From: Struthio camelus | Lineage: Eukaryota > Chordata > Aves > Struthioniformes > Struthionidae | DNA length: 64,000 nucleotides | Assembly: GCF_040807025.1 (NCBI RefSeq) | Contig: NC_090942.1 | Location: 193,682,247 to 193,746,246, forward strand | Direction of reading: 5' to 3' | Part shown: in pieces, positions 50,501 to 63,300 of the stretch | How positions within the stretch are numbered: position 1 is the first letter of the stretch | Layout of the letters: every line of letters begins with the position of its first letter | The notes under the pieces: model-generated | Database searches by the model: none | Seen by the model: only the letters and a program-made list of their open reading frames with translations | Told to the model about the DNA's origin: nothing | Position numbers and translations under genes: made by a program

Positions 50501-52963
50501 TTGCCATAGGCGCTGCCTCAGCAGTAGTGTGAATAACATCTGAGCAAGTGAAGATGTACCTCATGCACAGTATGCAGCCCCACAGGATGTTTGAGACCTG
50601 CTGGCAAAACCACAGGCACCTGGACTTGAGACACATACCCTTGGGCATAACAGGTAGAAGCAGTTTTTCTTTTAAAATGTATATTTTCACATGCACCTAA
50701 TATATGAGGAGTTAGCCTGTCTTTTGCGTGGTGGAATTATTTTGATGTAGTCTGTCTTGTTTAAAAAAAATCTGTAGATGAAATCAGTCATCTCTGTTAT
50801 GAAAGCACTAGAAAAGTATCTGTTGATTTGACAGGTTCGCAAAGTCTGTGCAAGCCAGTTCAGTGGAGAGGCCAAAGGGACGATGCATGGCCATGGAGAT
50901 GCCTCGTGATTCGTTCTAGAGCAGCTGACGAGTGGAGCTGCCTGGGTGGGGACTTGGTGTTGCAGTTCAGTAACCGCTCAGCCAGCAAGTAGTCTTCCTG
51001 CAAAATGTCCTTAATAAGTACATTTTTATTCACATTTGGGTTTTTTTTGGCTTTCCTTAGAGACTTTAAAAGCTCTATGTTTTACTTCTAGTAGGTGTTA
51101 GTTTTGTTAGGAAGTATATAAAAATGTGCAGAAAGGCAGTCAAGAAAAAGACGCTGTCTCCTATCAGCACTTGGCATCTGCCAGGTTCAGTTGTTAGCAG
51201 TGTGTTCTGCGGCCTCAGTCTCCTCAGAGAACATGTTACTTACCCAGAAAAGGTTAATGAACTGAGGTCAGTTTTCCTTCTTTCAATAAAAGGCTCTGTC
51301 TAATCTAGGGATCTAATAGAAGAAAATCATAATCCATCACTTTCTGACCTAAGTAAGAATTTTTACACTTTTATTTCAACTTATGCTTAAATACTGGAAT
51401 TTCATTGTAATGCTTAACTTTTAAATAGTTGTTTTAGAGATGCTTACCGTAACTGTCCTTGATTATTAAAAATAAAAGTTTAAAATTTCTAATGGTTTTC
51501 TTCATTTGAAATGGTTTACTGAGGAGAGAAGTATTTCTCTAATGAGTTACATGAACTGACTTGCTGATTATGTTGCCTCGCAGACACCTTCGGGTTAGAT
51601 AACGTCCTTTCATACTCGTTCTTAGAATATAAAAATTAAACTTATCATTATTTTCTTAGATATTTACTTACTCTTTTTTTTACTTATTTTCCTCCTTTAA
51701 TTTGTTTCTTATTTTGCATGCATTAGTCATTGAATTGAAATACATATGACTAGGTAAAGAAATGGAAGGAACATACTATGTACTTACAGAATAGGCCCAG
51801 AACAGTGAAAGTGTTTTCACTTTTAACAAACAACCTCTACCAGATTTTTTATTTTTCTTTAACTTAAGCAAAAGATGTTTTGTTTCAATGTAACTTTATT
51901 AGCAATGTTAACATTAACATAATTTTCAAATTAAGTAGTAAGCCTATATTGTTTCAGTGGGTGCAGTTTAAAAAAACCCTCAAAGCATCTGAATTATTGC
52001 CCTTTTTGCAAATAAACTTGATTTTTATTTCCTTCAGCTTTTGAAAGTTTTGTTTTATAAATAGTCTTTTTTTTTGACAAGTTGAATAATAATCTATAAT
52101 ATGTTTTATCTCACTGGATTTGTTATTTGCCAGAACCTTAAAGTGGAAGAGAAAGGCAGTCTGTCCAAGCCTGGGAGTTTTGAAACCGGTAGCACTGAAA
52201 TATATAGGTTGGGAGGCCAAGAAAGACATCTCAGATTAAATGTAGTGATTTCAGTTGCCTGTGATTTATCCCATTATATTTTTGGACATGCCCTTTCTCT
52301 TCCACAATTACTTCAGTTGTGGAGGATAAACATGTTAATAAGAGCTTGTCTATTTGGGAACGGAGCGGTTGATCCATTTCCAGAATCACAGTGACCACCT
52401 TTTTAGCAAGCCGCACTAGACCATGTCCCAGACCTGGGGTTACAACCCTGTGGCTGCAGGCTTTAAAAGGAGGATGTCATATTCCCAGAGCTTTGTGTTG
52501 AGGTTGGTACACAACTGGTATGGTTATCTAAAGTGAGAAACGACAGAAGGATTTGACCATCTCACTATCTGCAATATGATAGTAATATTATCAGCCAATT
52601 AAGTCATCCCCAAAAAAGTATTAGTAGTTTTCTTTCAGTTGTGCTGAGGTCCTGCTGATGTGTTTGTTTCAAAAGGGCCGTTAGACTTAGGAGGTAATCG
52701 TACTGAATTGTGTATGTTTGAGCAATTTGTGAGAGCCTTCTAACACTGGCACTTGCTTACCCAGCGAAGCGTTACTTTTTAGAGCAGCATACAGTCTCGA
52801 AGTGTGTGTATGAGGCCTTTGTTACTAAAACAGTGCACCTTGTGTAGTGCTCAGATATGCAGGTCTCTGAATTATTGGTGAAAAATCAGTTTGGATGCAG
52901 GGCAGGATGAGTAGAAGACTGGTTTTGGATATATGCAATCCAGGAGGAACACATTAGTGCAGC

Positions 52964-52967
<4 letters not shown>

Positions 52968-52994
<27 letters not shown>
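52968..52994. repeat. T27 homopolymer
   Basis: The longest single-base run in the window (27 T). It may mark the 3' end of an old minus-strand retroposed sequence. No repeat family is recognisable next to it. Confidence 0.85.
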
Positions 52995-54116
52995 ACATTT
53001 GCATACTAATGTATTTAAAGGATAGATAACTGATTTTCAAATTACTTCTATTATGTCATATGACGCTAGATTTGCTTATATAATATTTTAGTTCAATTAA
53101 TATTATTGCTCTAAACTTTTACCGGCTGTAAAGGTTGAAATCTGCTTTTCTGTGAAAAAGAGATAACAACAGGACCACGTAGCCCTCTCCACATGCCGTA
53201 TTTCCCCATGTTTCCTGAGCTGGAAAGAGTCATTCTTATTTGTTTGTTTTCTTAATGCTATCATACATGAGTTATAGATTTGCTACTACAGAATAAGGCT
53301 TGCAGTTAACAATAGTTTTTTAGATCCCACTTGTAACTACCATTACATGCTAACTTTAGGGGAAAAGAATAAACTGACATGGGCAGTGTGAGCTGAAACG
53401 TATTGGGCTCCGTTAGCAAGATGCTGTCTAGGATAACTAAATTTTCTAGATAAGGTTAATACATTCAGTGTGAATCAGCTACATACAGAATACAGTATTA
53501 TATACGAGGATTACTGGTTAAAATTAGAGATAATAAGGATTTGAAGAAATGTAAGGGAGGTAGGAGTTGACTGAAATAGGGATGACAGTGGGCTATGCAG
53601 GAACAAGTAGGAGATTACTGCTGAGGTTAATTGGGGACTGGTTGCTTGCTGCTTTAATTGGTGATACTAGTATTAGACATGTTTTGATAAAATTAGCTGA
53701 TAAAGTTACGGAAGAGTTTCAATAGAAACATCTGATGGGGGCAGATGGACCCAGGCCTACCTTGAAAGCAGGGGGAGGGATTCAGCGAAGTAGGAGGCTG
53801 GACAGGTGATATAGGAGTGCTTTGCTGGGCTTTCTGGTGTGTCCCAAATCCTCATCTGAGAGGTCAATGAACTGCAGTTCAGCTGAGATGTTGAGGCCTG
53901 CATAGTACCAAGGAAGATGCTACTCATAACCTTATGGAGGTTAATCTGAGGCTGCTGTATAGGGCTGCTCTAGGAATTTGCATATTTATTTTTCCTGTGA
54001 GCAAAATCATTTCATTTCAAGGATGGTCTTGTGCATTCCTCATCACCACAGTGTTTTCTTTCATGGTTACCTTTTAATTCTTCCTCACGTATCTATTGTG
54101 TTTTTTTCTTTTGTAG

Positions 54117-54184
54117 AACAGTTCGTGTGTGGCTGAAGAGAGACAGTGGGCAGTACTGGCCAAGCATATACCATGCAATGCCAT
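54117..54184 (+). CDS. WDFY2: WDFY2 coding exon 2
   Basis: The 68-base exon is preceded by a long pyrimidine tract and TTTTGTAG and followed by the consensus donor GTAAGT at 54185. It completes the split arginine codon and encodes [20 protein letters not shown] followed by MP, then the first base of a serine codon. TVRVW is the closing strand of WD repeat 1, with VW in place of WD, and the [10 protein letters not shown] loop is nearly invariant in WDFY1 and WDFY2. Phase 2 at entry and phase 1 at exit fit the flanking exons exactly. Confidence 0.96.
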
Positions 54185-55113
54185 GTAAGTATAAGTTCAT
54201 TGTCTACTATGTATTGGCAAAATGATTTTGCTGGGTTTGATGAAGCTTCATGTTTATGACCATTTCCACGCTTGCCACTCCCTGTTAAATACTCTGCTTG
54301 AACAATCCTTTCAGCTGCTGTGAAGCTTTACCAAGTTGCGTACTAATACAAAATCCCATGTCTTAAAATTCAATGTAAATTATGTGATATTTTTACTGCT
54401 TTATTTTTACCTCTTACGTCCTTTTTTACCAAGTGCCAGTAACATTATTTTTACAAGCATTTAATGCAGCACAGCATTTACCTACAGCAGTCTATATTTT
54501 AGATTAGACACTGTGCTTGAAGTGGGAAAAGGAAACCTCTGGTAGATGGGGTGCCCTTCTCTTATAGGAAGGCCCAGTACCAGAGAAGGTTGGAGTACAG
54601 TCTCTTACCAGTGTGCCATGCAAAATGGCAACATGGATATAAAGACTTTAGGAGCTGGTGAAACATGTGGTGAAGATAGATGTGGGTACTCTGAAGTGGG
54701 CTAAGTAGGCACTAAAGGGAAAGTGGCAAGAAGCAATAGGATAAATGCAAGTGGAGGGTATTAGCACAGGGCAGGGTAAGGCTGATTGAAAAAACGGATG
54801 AGAACAAATCCTCACAGGGAGAATCCAGCAGTAGAGAGAGGGTAAAGGTTGCACTTCCGAAACATAAGAGGTAGAGTAGTGGCAGGAGACAAATATTACA
54901 TCAAGGGATGAGTATTAAATGTGAAAGCAGATCGACAAAGGCTGGAGCTCAAAATGCAGCCTTGCATTCTGCCTCTAACAGAGTCCGTAAAGGTTTATAA
55001 GTCTGCAGTATAAATCACTCTGCCCTTCCCCCTGCATGTGCTCAGTCCATTAGAATGCAATGGTAAATGATTTTATTTGATAAGAACTTAATATCCAGTA
55101 GCTAATATGATAG

Positions 55114-55434
55114 AGGAGGTTACTAGTAGAGAAAGCAGATCTTCCAGTGAAGGAGCAGAAGCTTTTTACCGTGCTCAGATCTGGAAAACCAAGTCTATCT
55201 GATGGATCCCGCCAGTATGATGTGCTGTATGTCTCCCCTCCCAAAGAGGGTGTTCATGATTTAAAGAAATCGCAGATAACCGTCCATTTTTTCCAACAGA
55301 TAGTTGAAGAAAGCACTTTCCTGGCTGTTTGTCATAACCCTTATGCTGAAGAGCATGCAGCTCACTATGAGGAGTTTAACAGGTGCTCCTCGGGCAGCTT
55401 CAAATATACTGCTGGGTTAGTCCATCTTTGGTGA
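55114..55434 (+). pseudogene. unidentified coding-like open frame beside CR1
   Basis: An open frame of about 106 codons lies between stops at 55111 and 55432. It has no ATG in its upstream part. Its composition is protein-like rather than low-complexity, with segments such as RSGKPSLSDGSRQYDVLYVS and FFQQIVEESTFLAVCHNPYA. I do not recognise the family. It ends about 30 bases before a CR1 3' end, so it may be part of a retroposed or mobile-element fragment. It could also be a chance frame; it contains an acceptor-like TTTTTTCCAACAG. No donor-flanked exon structure is evident. Confidence 0.25.
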
Positions 55435-55464
55435 GCTGATGAAGCTGCTGACCTTATGTCAGCA

Positions 55465-55672
55465 TTAAAAACTTCTTCACTGTGAGGGTGTCTGAGCATT
55501 GGAACAGGTTGCCCAGAGAGGTAGTGGAGTCTCCTTCCCTGGAGATTTTCAAAACCCGTCTGGATGTGATCCTGGGCAATATGCTCTAGGTGACCCTGCT
55601 TGAGCAGGGAGGTTGGACTAGATGATCTCCAGAGGTCCCATCCAACCTAAACGATTCTGTGATTCTGTGATT
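55465..55672 (+). mobile_element. CR1 LINE 3' end (truncated)
   Basis: The segment covers CTTCTTCACTGTGAGGGTG, the GAACAGGTTGCCCAGAGAGG block, TCTGGATGTGATCCTGGGCA, the GGTTGGACTAGATGATCTCC core and the tail GATTCTGTGATTCTGTGATT. This is the 3' untranslated end of an avian CR1, plus sense. It is very similar to the copy at 62.66 kb, so both come from the same or closely related CR1 subfamilies. Confidence 0.95.
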
Positions 55673-58289
55673 AGCCCCAGCTCCACTGAGACATCGCTGC
55701 TGTGCGAAGAAAGTAGTATATTAAGGTAACACAACTATATTTGGAAGATGGCATCTGTCTCCATGATACATAAGACATTTAATAGATATAGCTCTGAAAC
55801 AGTTCTGGTTCCACGGTGACATAAACTTGAGGCCCTAGAGTGGCCGCAGTGTTTGACTGCCTGCTCCAAGGAAGCATGAGTTTGGTAAACAGAGAAAAGG
55901 ATCTCTCTTCTTCCTTTTTGCCATGAGCAAGCTTATGAGAATATATCAGGCCTTGAAGGTATTTTCTCTTCAATTTTTTGCTGAAAAAGGTATTAGAAAC
56001 TAACTAGAGGTGTGGCTATCTTGCAGAGCTCTGCCACATTCGCTAGCAGTGGCCTAGGGTTCTCTTAACCTGACTGCAGAGATTTGCTTTCTCCAATCCA
56101 ACTGTTGTGAAATGGCTCTTCTAGCAACTTGGCACTGATGCTTCTCTTTTTCTATGTGGTGTTTTTGCATGCATTTGCATTTTAAAATCCTGTTAGCTCT
56201 TCCTCCAGACTTAGAGAAGCTGCATTATTGCCAGTAACAGCAGTTGCACTGGACATGTTTGAGTAGGCCCCAGATCCACTGCAAGGATGTTATTTTAAAG
56301 CTTCTTCATGACTTTAAGTACCTAAGTGTTTCTTTGCTTAGAAGGTTGGTAAATTTTCGAGTCATCAGACATTAAAATTATGCCATGTTATCACTAGTTT
56401 CAAGAATGATTAGGTATAATTAGAGATTGGAGCAATGCCAATTAAATTGTTTTCAGCCATGGCTTTAAATCTGTAAACCACAGGATGAGCTCTTGAGTCA
56501 GTCTCTGCACCAGTCTGCACTGTACTGGAAAAGATCTTTTTGTCTGCTTGTGTGTGGATCATCTCTCTGATGGACCTCTCCTGTAGGTTCATGTCATTTT
56601 TTGTTGTCTAGAGAACAATAACTGTCTAGAGTTTTTTTGTAAAAAACGCATTAGGCATGAGGCTGCCTTGGTGCTGCTAGCAAACTGTGAAATTTGCAGT
56701 CCCACCTCTGCTACCCCATTAGTGTGACTCATGACTTTGGTTGCAGCATTGCAAGGCTTACACCGTTTTTTAATTTGTTCCGAGGTAGTCTTAAAAGCTG
56801 GATTTGCAGCATAGGCAGTCTGTGAGATGGGGAGGATGAGGTGCTGGTCTGAGTCACCTGTGTGCTTTGGATGAGCTCTGCACCCAAATGGCGCCACCAG
56901 GGCATTCTGAATGTGACAGCCATTAAATGTCTGGAAGAAAGATAACACTGTAGATTGCTTTCGACTGGGGACGTTTGCTGCTCTTTAGAGGTGGGGTTTC
57001 CCAAATATGACGTTTCATGCCCTGCCTGCGGATGTTTCTGTGACTGTAAAGCTGCGAACAACATAGCGATCACATTTTTGATAATCTCCGGTAGCACATG
57101 AGAGAGAAAGAGCTAGTGGCTGAATTTTTTGCAACGGTATCCTTTCAAACCAGATCTCTGCATAGCCAGGCCTTTGCAGAGAGCATGTGATGAAAAATCC
57201 CAGGGGCTATTATTTCTGTGGTCTTTTGCTGCCTTTCGCAGCCAGAGCTCCATAGCAGCGTTTAGCACTAAAAGGCTTTTTGAGAGCACCGGCACAGAGC
57301 GTGGTCACAGGGGCTAGAGGTAGGTTGTATTTATCAGTACTGAACCAATGGCAGACCTTGATCTGCTTTTAGAAACCAGCATAAACAAACCCAGTATCGA
57401 AAAGTCATGCTCTTAAATCATCAATAAAGCAAAGCAGGTAAGCTGGAAACTTGGCTAACGCTTCACCTTCATGTCAGAGTTGTCTCAGCAGCTGTATTAA
57501 CAAAGGACCTCTGAACAGCTGGTTAATCCTCCCAATGGTTAGACTTGTAACCTTTAAACTTTTGGGTAGTGTCTGTACAGGAGATAAAAAGCTTATAGGC
57601 ATGAAGTTACGAAAAGGAAAGGTATTGTAGTCGAGAGTAGTACGCTGTACCAGAAAAAAACACACCCAAGGAAAAACCTCTCTCAAATGCAGAACTCAGA
57701 AAAGGCTTTATTGTAATGAGGAACAGTGAAATATCCAGTATTTGAGGCGGGTAATAAACTACCTGTCTTATGATAGTTTTCATAGGTTACACTTTGCTTT
57801 GAAGAGGAGGGTAAAAACCTGTGCGAAGGCAAATATGTGCTTTTTAGGTCTGAAATTGCACCACTTCTAGACACTTCCAAGGTGGGAGGCCTCCAACTGC
57901 AGATGCAGAGTGTGTATTTCTCTTGTACTTCTGTCATCCTCTGATAGAGGTGACAGGCTGTTGGGAACATGAAGTATATAATTGGATTATTCCTGCGTAA
58001 TTCAGTTTCTAAAGGCAAAAATCAGAGCATCAGTGTATATTTGCCCTGTATATAGGGGGAATAATACAACCAAACTTCTGCAGGAGGAATATCCTCCCCA
58101 CCCTATGTAGCAGCTATGGGGCTCCTATCTTGTTCCACTCTGAAATCCAAACCATAGTAAGGCACTAAAGTAGAGGGCCTTCAGAGTGCTAATATTTTTC
58201 TGGCTGTTATTTTCAAAGGATCCTAAATCTCATTAGCTTGGGTGCCCCCCAACACGTGCACACTTTTTTGGCTCTCCTTTTAATAAGCC

Positions 58290-58530
58290 TAAGCGCTTAT
58301 ATATCGGAATGTCGTTGTCTAACTTTTACTAAAGCGTAAGCTGCTGCAGTCATGTCGCAACAAGTGATATCGCTTTAACTACATTGCTGTAGCTCGTGTG
58401 GGCATAATTTTAGTGCTGACGTAATGATTTCTCCAAGAGTACGTTACTGAAGAATTCCCTTAGGAAAATGATTATAGCAGAATAAGTGTCTTTACACTGC
58501 TATGTTTATGTACGCACGGGTCTGGAGCAC
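58290..58530. mobile_element. possible ancient hAT-type non-autonomous transposon remnant
   Basis: The block from about TCGTTGTCTAAC through GCGTAAGCTGCTGCAGTCATGTC, GCTTTAACTACATTGCTGTAGCTCGTG, GTGCTGACGTAATG and AGTGTCTTTACACTGCTATG has the texture of old amniote hAT MITEs, with CpG-decayed 'cgctttaactacgctgct' and 'gtctacactgc' motifs. The identification is from memory of such families and is weak. Confidence 0.3.
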
Positions 58531-60273
58531 AGGAGTGCTTTTTTTTATTAGCCCATCTCAAGCAATTGCTTGCACCTTTGTGTCTTAAGTACTTCAGGCT
58601 ATTTGGGAAAAACATACTTCAAATAGCTGATTTACCTGAGAGGTTTTCTCTATGAGCTATTAATTGTCTTCAGATATATTAATTGTCCTTTCAATGTGTG
58701 CACAGTCTAGCTTTTTACAGCTAAAATACAGATTATGACAGCATTAAGCACCTTTAAAAGGATTTGATATTTACTCTGCTTAGAATTGTTTTTCTTTATT
58801 AGGTATTTTTTAATGTTCTCATTCCACTACAACACCACCGTCTGAAGAGCAGGTGAAACTGAAGAGTCAGGTTTACCTTTTCTGAGGAGGAGGTATAGAG
58901 AGGAGCACTTCAACACTGTTAGTAGCCCTAACTGAAGTGTTTTCATTATGACAATTTGCTTAGACTGAAGCTTTTTCTCTGATTTAATTGAGCCAGTCAT
59001 TCCAGGAATGAAAGGAAAGAATAAAGAGAGCTGCCTGATGGGATGGGAATCTGGTAGGTTTTCTGCCTGCTACTGGTTATCCTGCAGGAAATGTTTGAAG
59101 GGGGAGTCAGTACAGAGGGTACAGCGATTTCTATTTAATAGCCAACACAGGATTTCCTCCTCTTCGTATAGCTCTACTGCCAACTAAACTGAGGATGATC
59201 TGCTGAGCTGTGGACCATTCAATCCTGGGTGAGACATTATGCAAGTCAAGAATATACCAGATAGGCAGTACTGCAAAAGGAAGGACTCAGCTAGTTAGTA
59301 ACAAGAACACTACAAATAAGCATAATGGAGAATAGAAACCAACAGGGGAAAAAGCAGAACTAAAAGCATATCTGACTGGACTCTATGTACAAGAATATGT
59401 TTTTTAAGAAATTTGCCACTACAGAAGGGGCAAGATTCTCTGACCATAGCTACAGTTGGCAATTGCTACTGAAAAATTATTATTGAAGTTTTCTTTTGGG
59501 ACAGCAAGACACCCAGCTGCATGCTGCTGTGTTAAGTAATTAAAACAATCCCTGCCTGCTGAATATAAGTTCACAATTTCTCAGTTAAACTAAACATAGC
59601 TCTTATTACAAAATTCTGGTTTTGCCCTGGCATGTGAACTTCACCTGATTCTCAAGAGAGCATAATATGACTTACCTGCATGCAATTTCAGAGTATATCC
59701 TGATGTTTATAGAGAAATATTGGTGTAAGAAAACAATGTCTACTTTCAACAGTCTTTTATTTTGACCATAGTGTATGATACTATAAGAGCGTTGTCTGTG
59801 GCAAAACTAGAGTAGGAGATCCAGAGTCGTGACTGGGATACCTATGAGTTAACTTTCTTACTCCAGGTATAAGATGCAAACCTCTGACATAACAAAATGT
59901 TTTATTTTATTGTCAGTAAAGTTCAGGCAAATGTAGGAAGCTAAATTATTCTGTTAAGTAATCTCTCAGATTCATACTGGAATGTCCGGTGTCTCTCATA
60001 TGAAGATACCACCACTGCTCTTGTATGACACGGCAGTTTTCAGAAAGCTTCAGCAAGAAAAAATGAGGCAACTGGAGCAAATAGGTAGCTGTTACTCCAT
60101 ATCCTAATAGGATAGGGTTGAATGAATTGCAAGAACGCTTTTTTTAATGCTTGGAAGGGGCGAAATGATGAACACTGTCATAAGGCATGTTAGCTAGTTT
60201 TAGGCTTTCCAGAACTTCAAGATAATGAGGATCATGGTTTTGTTAACTTCATCAACATGTTCATTTTTTTCAG

Positions 60274-60347
60274 CTCCATGTTCATGCATGTCTTTTAACC
60301 CGGAAACCAGAAGGCTGTCCATAGGTCTAGACAATGGTACAATCTCA
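60274..60347 (+). CDS. WDFY2: WDFY2 coding exon 3
   Basis: The 74-base exon follows TTTTTTTCAG and ends in TCA before donor GTAAGT at 60348. It encodes the end of a split serine codon, then PCSCMSFNPETRRLSIGLDN followed by GTIS, the first strands of WD repeat 2. This matches WDFY2; WDFY1 differs clearly at the NPETRRLSIGL stretch. The exon ends in phase 0 at residue 93, where the next exon is expected to begin with the Glu-Phe of the family. That exon is not in the window. Confidence 0.96.
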
Positions 60348-63300
60348 GTAAGTACATACAAAGATTTCTAGTTGAAATGCTTCCCTTTTGAGAAGTATGT
60401 GTGTGATGTTGTGGTGAGGATATTTTTGTTAGTGTTTGGGGAGAGAAATTTTACTGCTAGTAGAACTGAAGCTGTAGTGTAGAAAATGGAAGTTTATTAC
60501 GAATTTCATGTTGACTGCCACATAGATATTGAGTGGATTTTACAGTATTTATTAGAGATCTAAACAAACTGACTTAATTTGCATATCTCTTAAAAATAAC
60601 AACATAGAAAAACAGCTGTCGTTTTATTAAATTTGAGTGCCTTGTTAATCATGCCATACCAAAGTTTTCTGAAAGCAGCAATTAAGAGGAGAAAAATCAT
60701 CTTCTGAGAGGCAGAAGGAGGATTTTGAATCCAAATCTAGCTGCTTTTCCAAACTTTGTGGTTCAGATTTTACGTTTTCATCTCACTTCCTTTGAAGGAG
60801 CTATTCCTAATTGATAGTGCTGTTGCTGAAAGATTTGGTTCATTAACATCTAAGAGGATCTGTGTGCATGGAAAGTAGACAGAATATTAAAACAGGATTC
60901 TGCCTTTCAGATTTGGGACAGAGAGTAGCAGTTGACCTTATTCCTTGGATCTGTCTTCTAGGGTGACTGGCTAAGAGCTATATTACTTAATAGACGAGAG
61001 CTGTGGGTCGGAGAGGTGTTTTTCACCTATATCTGATCAATAGGCTCCTCTTTCAGTTGAAGAACCTTTTACCACTGTTTCAGTCTCTTACTACTGGTGT
61101 CTCTGCCTTACAGGCTTTACAACTAAATTAATTTGTTTGCAGGTTGATACATGGGCAGCTGTCTGCACTAAAGTCAGCCTGGTATTTGGGAGAGGATGTA
61201 TGACCCTTTTAGCTGTTGCCTGTGAGCTATATCAAAGATGTGAAGGTTTTGACCTATCAAGCTATTAATGGCTCAGTAACAGAGATTTTTGGTGCCCATA
61301 GGAGATTTCTGTTTTTGTATCTAGGCAATGGGACAGCTGCCAGAGAATTCTCTGCACCTCTGAAATTCCCTCCTTCCCACTCTTTGAAATAGCATTAGTT
61401 TGCCAGTCCTGCTAGGCACATTTGTTTCACCAGCCCTTTAAAGAATGTGAAAGCGACTATAAAGGAGAAGGTATTTAAATGCTCTGGCTTGATGTAAGAG
61501 ATGTGTCCTTTGTCTTCAGGGCATTTTGCCTTGAAGAGTGGGAAGGTGCTTGAGTCTGAATGGAGTCAAATATTTTCCATTCTAAAGCTAAGACAGTAAA
61601 TTAAATACGTGGGTGGTAAACCAACATGCGATTTTGGGTATTTATTAGTCTATACTGCTGTGTCTATAAGCAGATCCTATCTGTTGCCAAGCTGTGCTTT
61701 TTTCCTTTGTTCTGGATACAAGTATTTATGGGGGTTGGCTTGCTTGTGTTGCTTGGTTTAGTCGCCCATAGCCGCAGGCAGCTGTGTGGTAAAAGACTGT
61801 ACAGAACGCATGCTCCACAAACTTCCGTGAGCAGCAAAATGCTTTACATCCCTCTGTAGCAAACCTAACACTTGTAAGAAAAGCCGCAACTGTAATGTGC
61901 TACAAGAAGTGGTGGAGGTATGGAGGAGAGAAGAAAGGAAAGGGTGGCCCCATATTCAAGTCTTTGCTGTATTGGGGTGTTGAAAAAGAATTCCCAGGCA
62001 CTTGGAAGCAGGCTATAACTGCCTTCTGGAGGAAGTGGAAAATTTTCCTTCCTGGGCACAAATATGATGATGATCAGTTTAGACAAGAAAATGCAAATAG
62101 GGCACTCTAACCACAAAATAAGAGAACTTACTATCTTAGGGCACTCATTTTTAATTCTGTGACCTCAAAGGAAAGTACAGGTAACTTCCTCTGGTAGCCT
62201 CGGTATTTCGGAATTGGTCAGCTGTTCCCATACGCTTCTGGTTCACTTCTGGTAACGCTCAGCATCCTTGTATATGCTGAGTGCAGGGCAAAAAGGCTCT
62301 GTACTGACATTCTGCATTTTCACTTTGACTTTGTAAAAGGAGAGGACTCCTGGAAAATGGCATCATCTATCAGTATACATTGTAAATTCCTTGGTTTGCA
62401 AACTAGGCTGTGAATGGGTAAGACATAGGTAATATATAAAGGTTATTGACCCTTAGGATGGAATTCAGTTGCCTAAGCAGAGATCTCCAGAGACATTTTG
62501 GGATGTCTCACTTCATGTCCACCTGAAGGGTGTGGGTGTCCTGTAGACCCTGGGTCATATCAGCCAACCCCATGGCCCTGAGGAGTCTGAGGTGGCACAC
62601 GACATGAGTGCAGGTTTTGTTTACCTTAATAGGAATCATTTGAGACAGGATACTGGTATCTGGAAAAAACTTCTTCACTGTGAGGGTGACAGAGCATTGG
62701 AACAGGCTGCCCAGAGAGGTGGTGGAGTCTCCTTCGCTGGAGATATTCAAAAGCCGTCTGGATGTGATCCTGGGCAATATGCTCTAGGTGACCCTGCTTG
62801 AACAGGGAGGTTGGACTACATGATCTCCAGAGGTCCCATCCAACCTAAACGATTCTGTGATTCTGTGATCATTTCCAAGCTGAGGATTTTCAGTGGTCAT
62901 AGACTCAACAGGAGAAACTCATTGTGGGTGGTGGGTGTATATGTGAGGAAGGTGCACTCCATGAAGGTATAACTAAGAGTCTTCATGTACAAATATTGCG
63001 GGCACCAGACTGGACAGTCTTTTTCAGATGCTCAACACCTTTCTGCTTTGTGAAGGCTTTCATAGTACCAAGTCACTAATGGAATAAGCTTACCTTAAAG
63101 AGCAGAGACTGATAACTGACATTTTCAGTATGGCAAAGAAGGTAGCAAAGTCACTTCAAAAAAACTGAAGAGCAAAGAAAAATTTTGCCAGAAAAATGTT
63201 TATAAATCCCTGAGAGGAAGATTTTTGGTTTTGCCATCCTAGGTGCTCTAATATTCCCATTACCTCCTGTGCAAAAGGTGTGATAGGACTTTCTCTGTTC

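Larger units (their letters stand above)
19001..54116 (+). other. WDFY2: WDFY2 intron 1 (35.1 kb)
   Basis: The intron starts GTAGCG and ends in a strong polypyrimidine tract followed by TTTTGTAG. It carries a GC-rich minisatellite just inside, a CR1 end near 37.2 kb, several T-runs (27907-27922, 42219-42240, 52968-52994), a direct duplication at 45.2/46.6 kb and a 42-bp tandem duplication at 47.5 kb. Two GC-enriched patches, 26540-26660 and 30410-30610, contain scattered CpG and could be regulatory. The remaining long stretches show no recognisable gene, RNA or repeat; short open frames in them look random. Confidence 0.85.
54185..60273 (+). other. WDFY2: WDFY2 intron 2 (6.1 kb)
   Basis: GTAAGT to TTTTTTTCAG. 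It contains a coding-like open frame at 55114-55434, a CR1 end at 55465-55672 and a possible old DNA-transposon remnant near 58.3-58.5 kb. The rest is AT-rich sequence with no recognisable gene or RNA. Confidence 0.85.

Noticed and set aside
40288..52796. Shared 16-mer AGAGCAGCATACAGTC near 40288 and 52781
   Set aside because: One such repeat is expected by chance in 64 kb and the flanks do not match.
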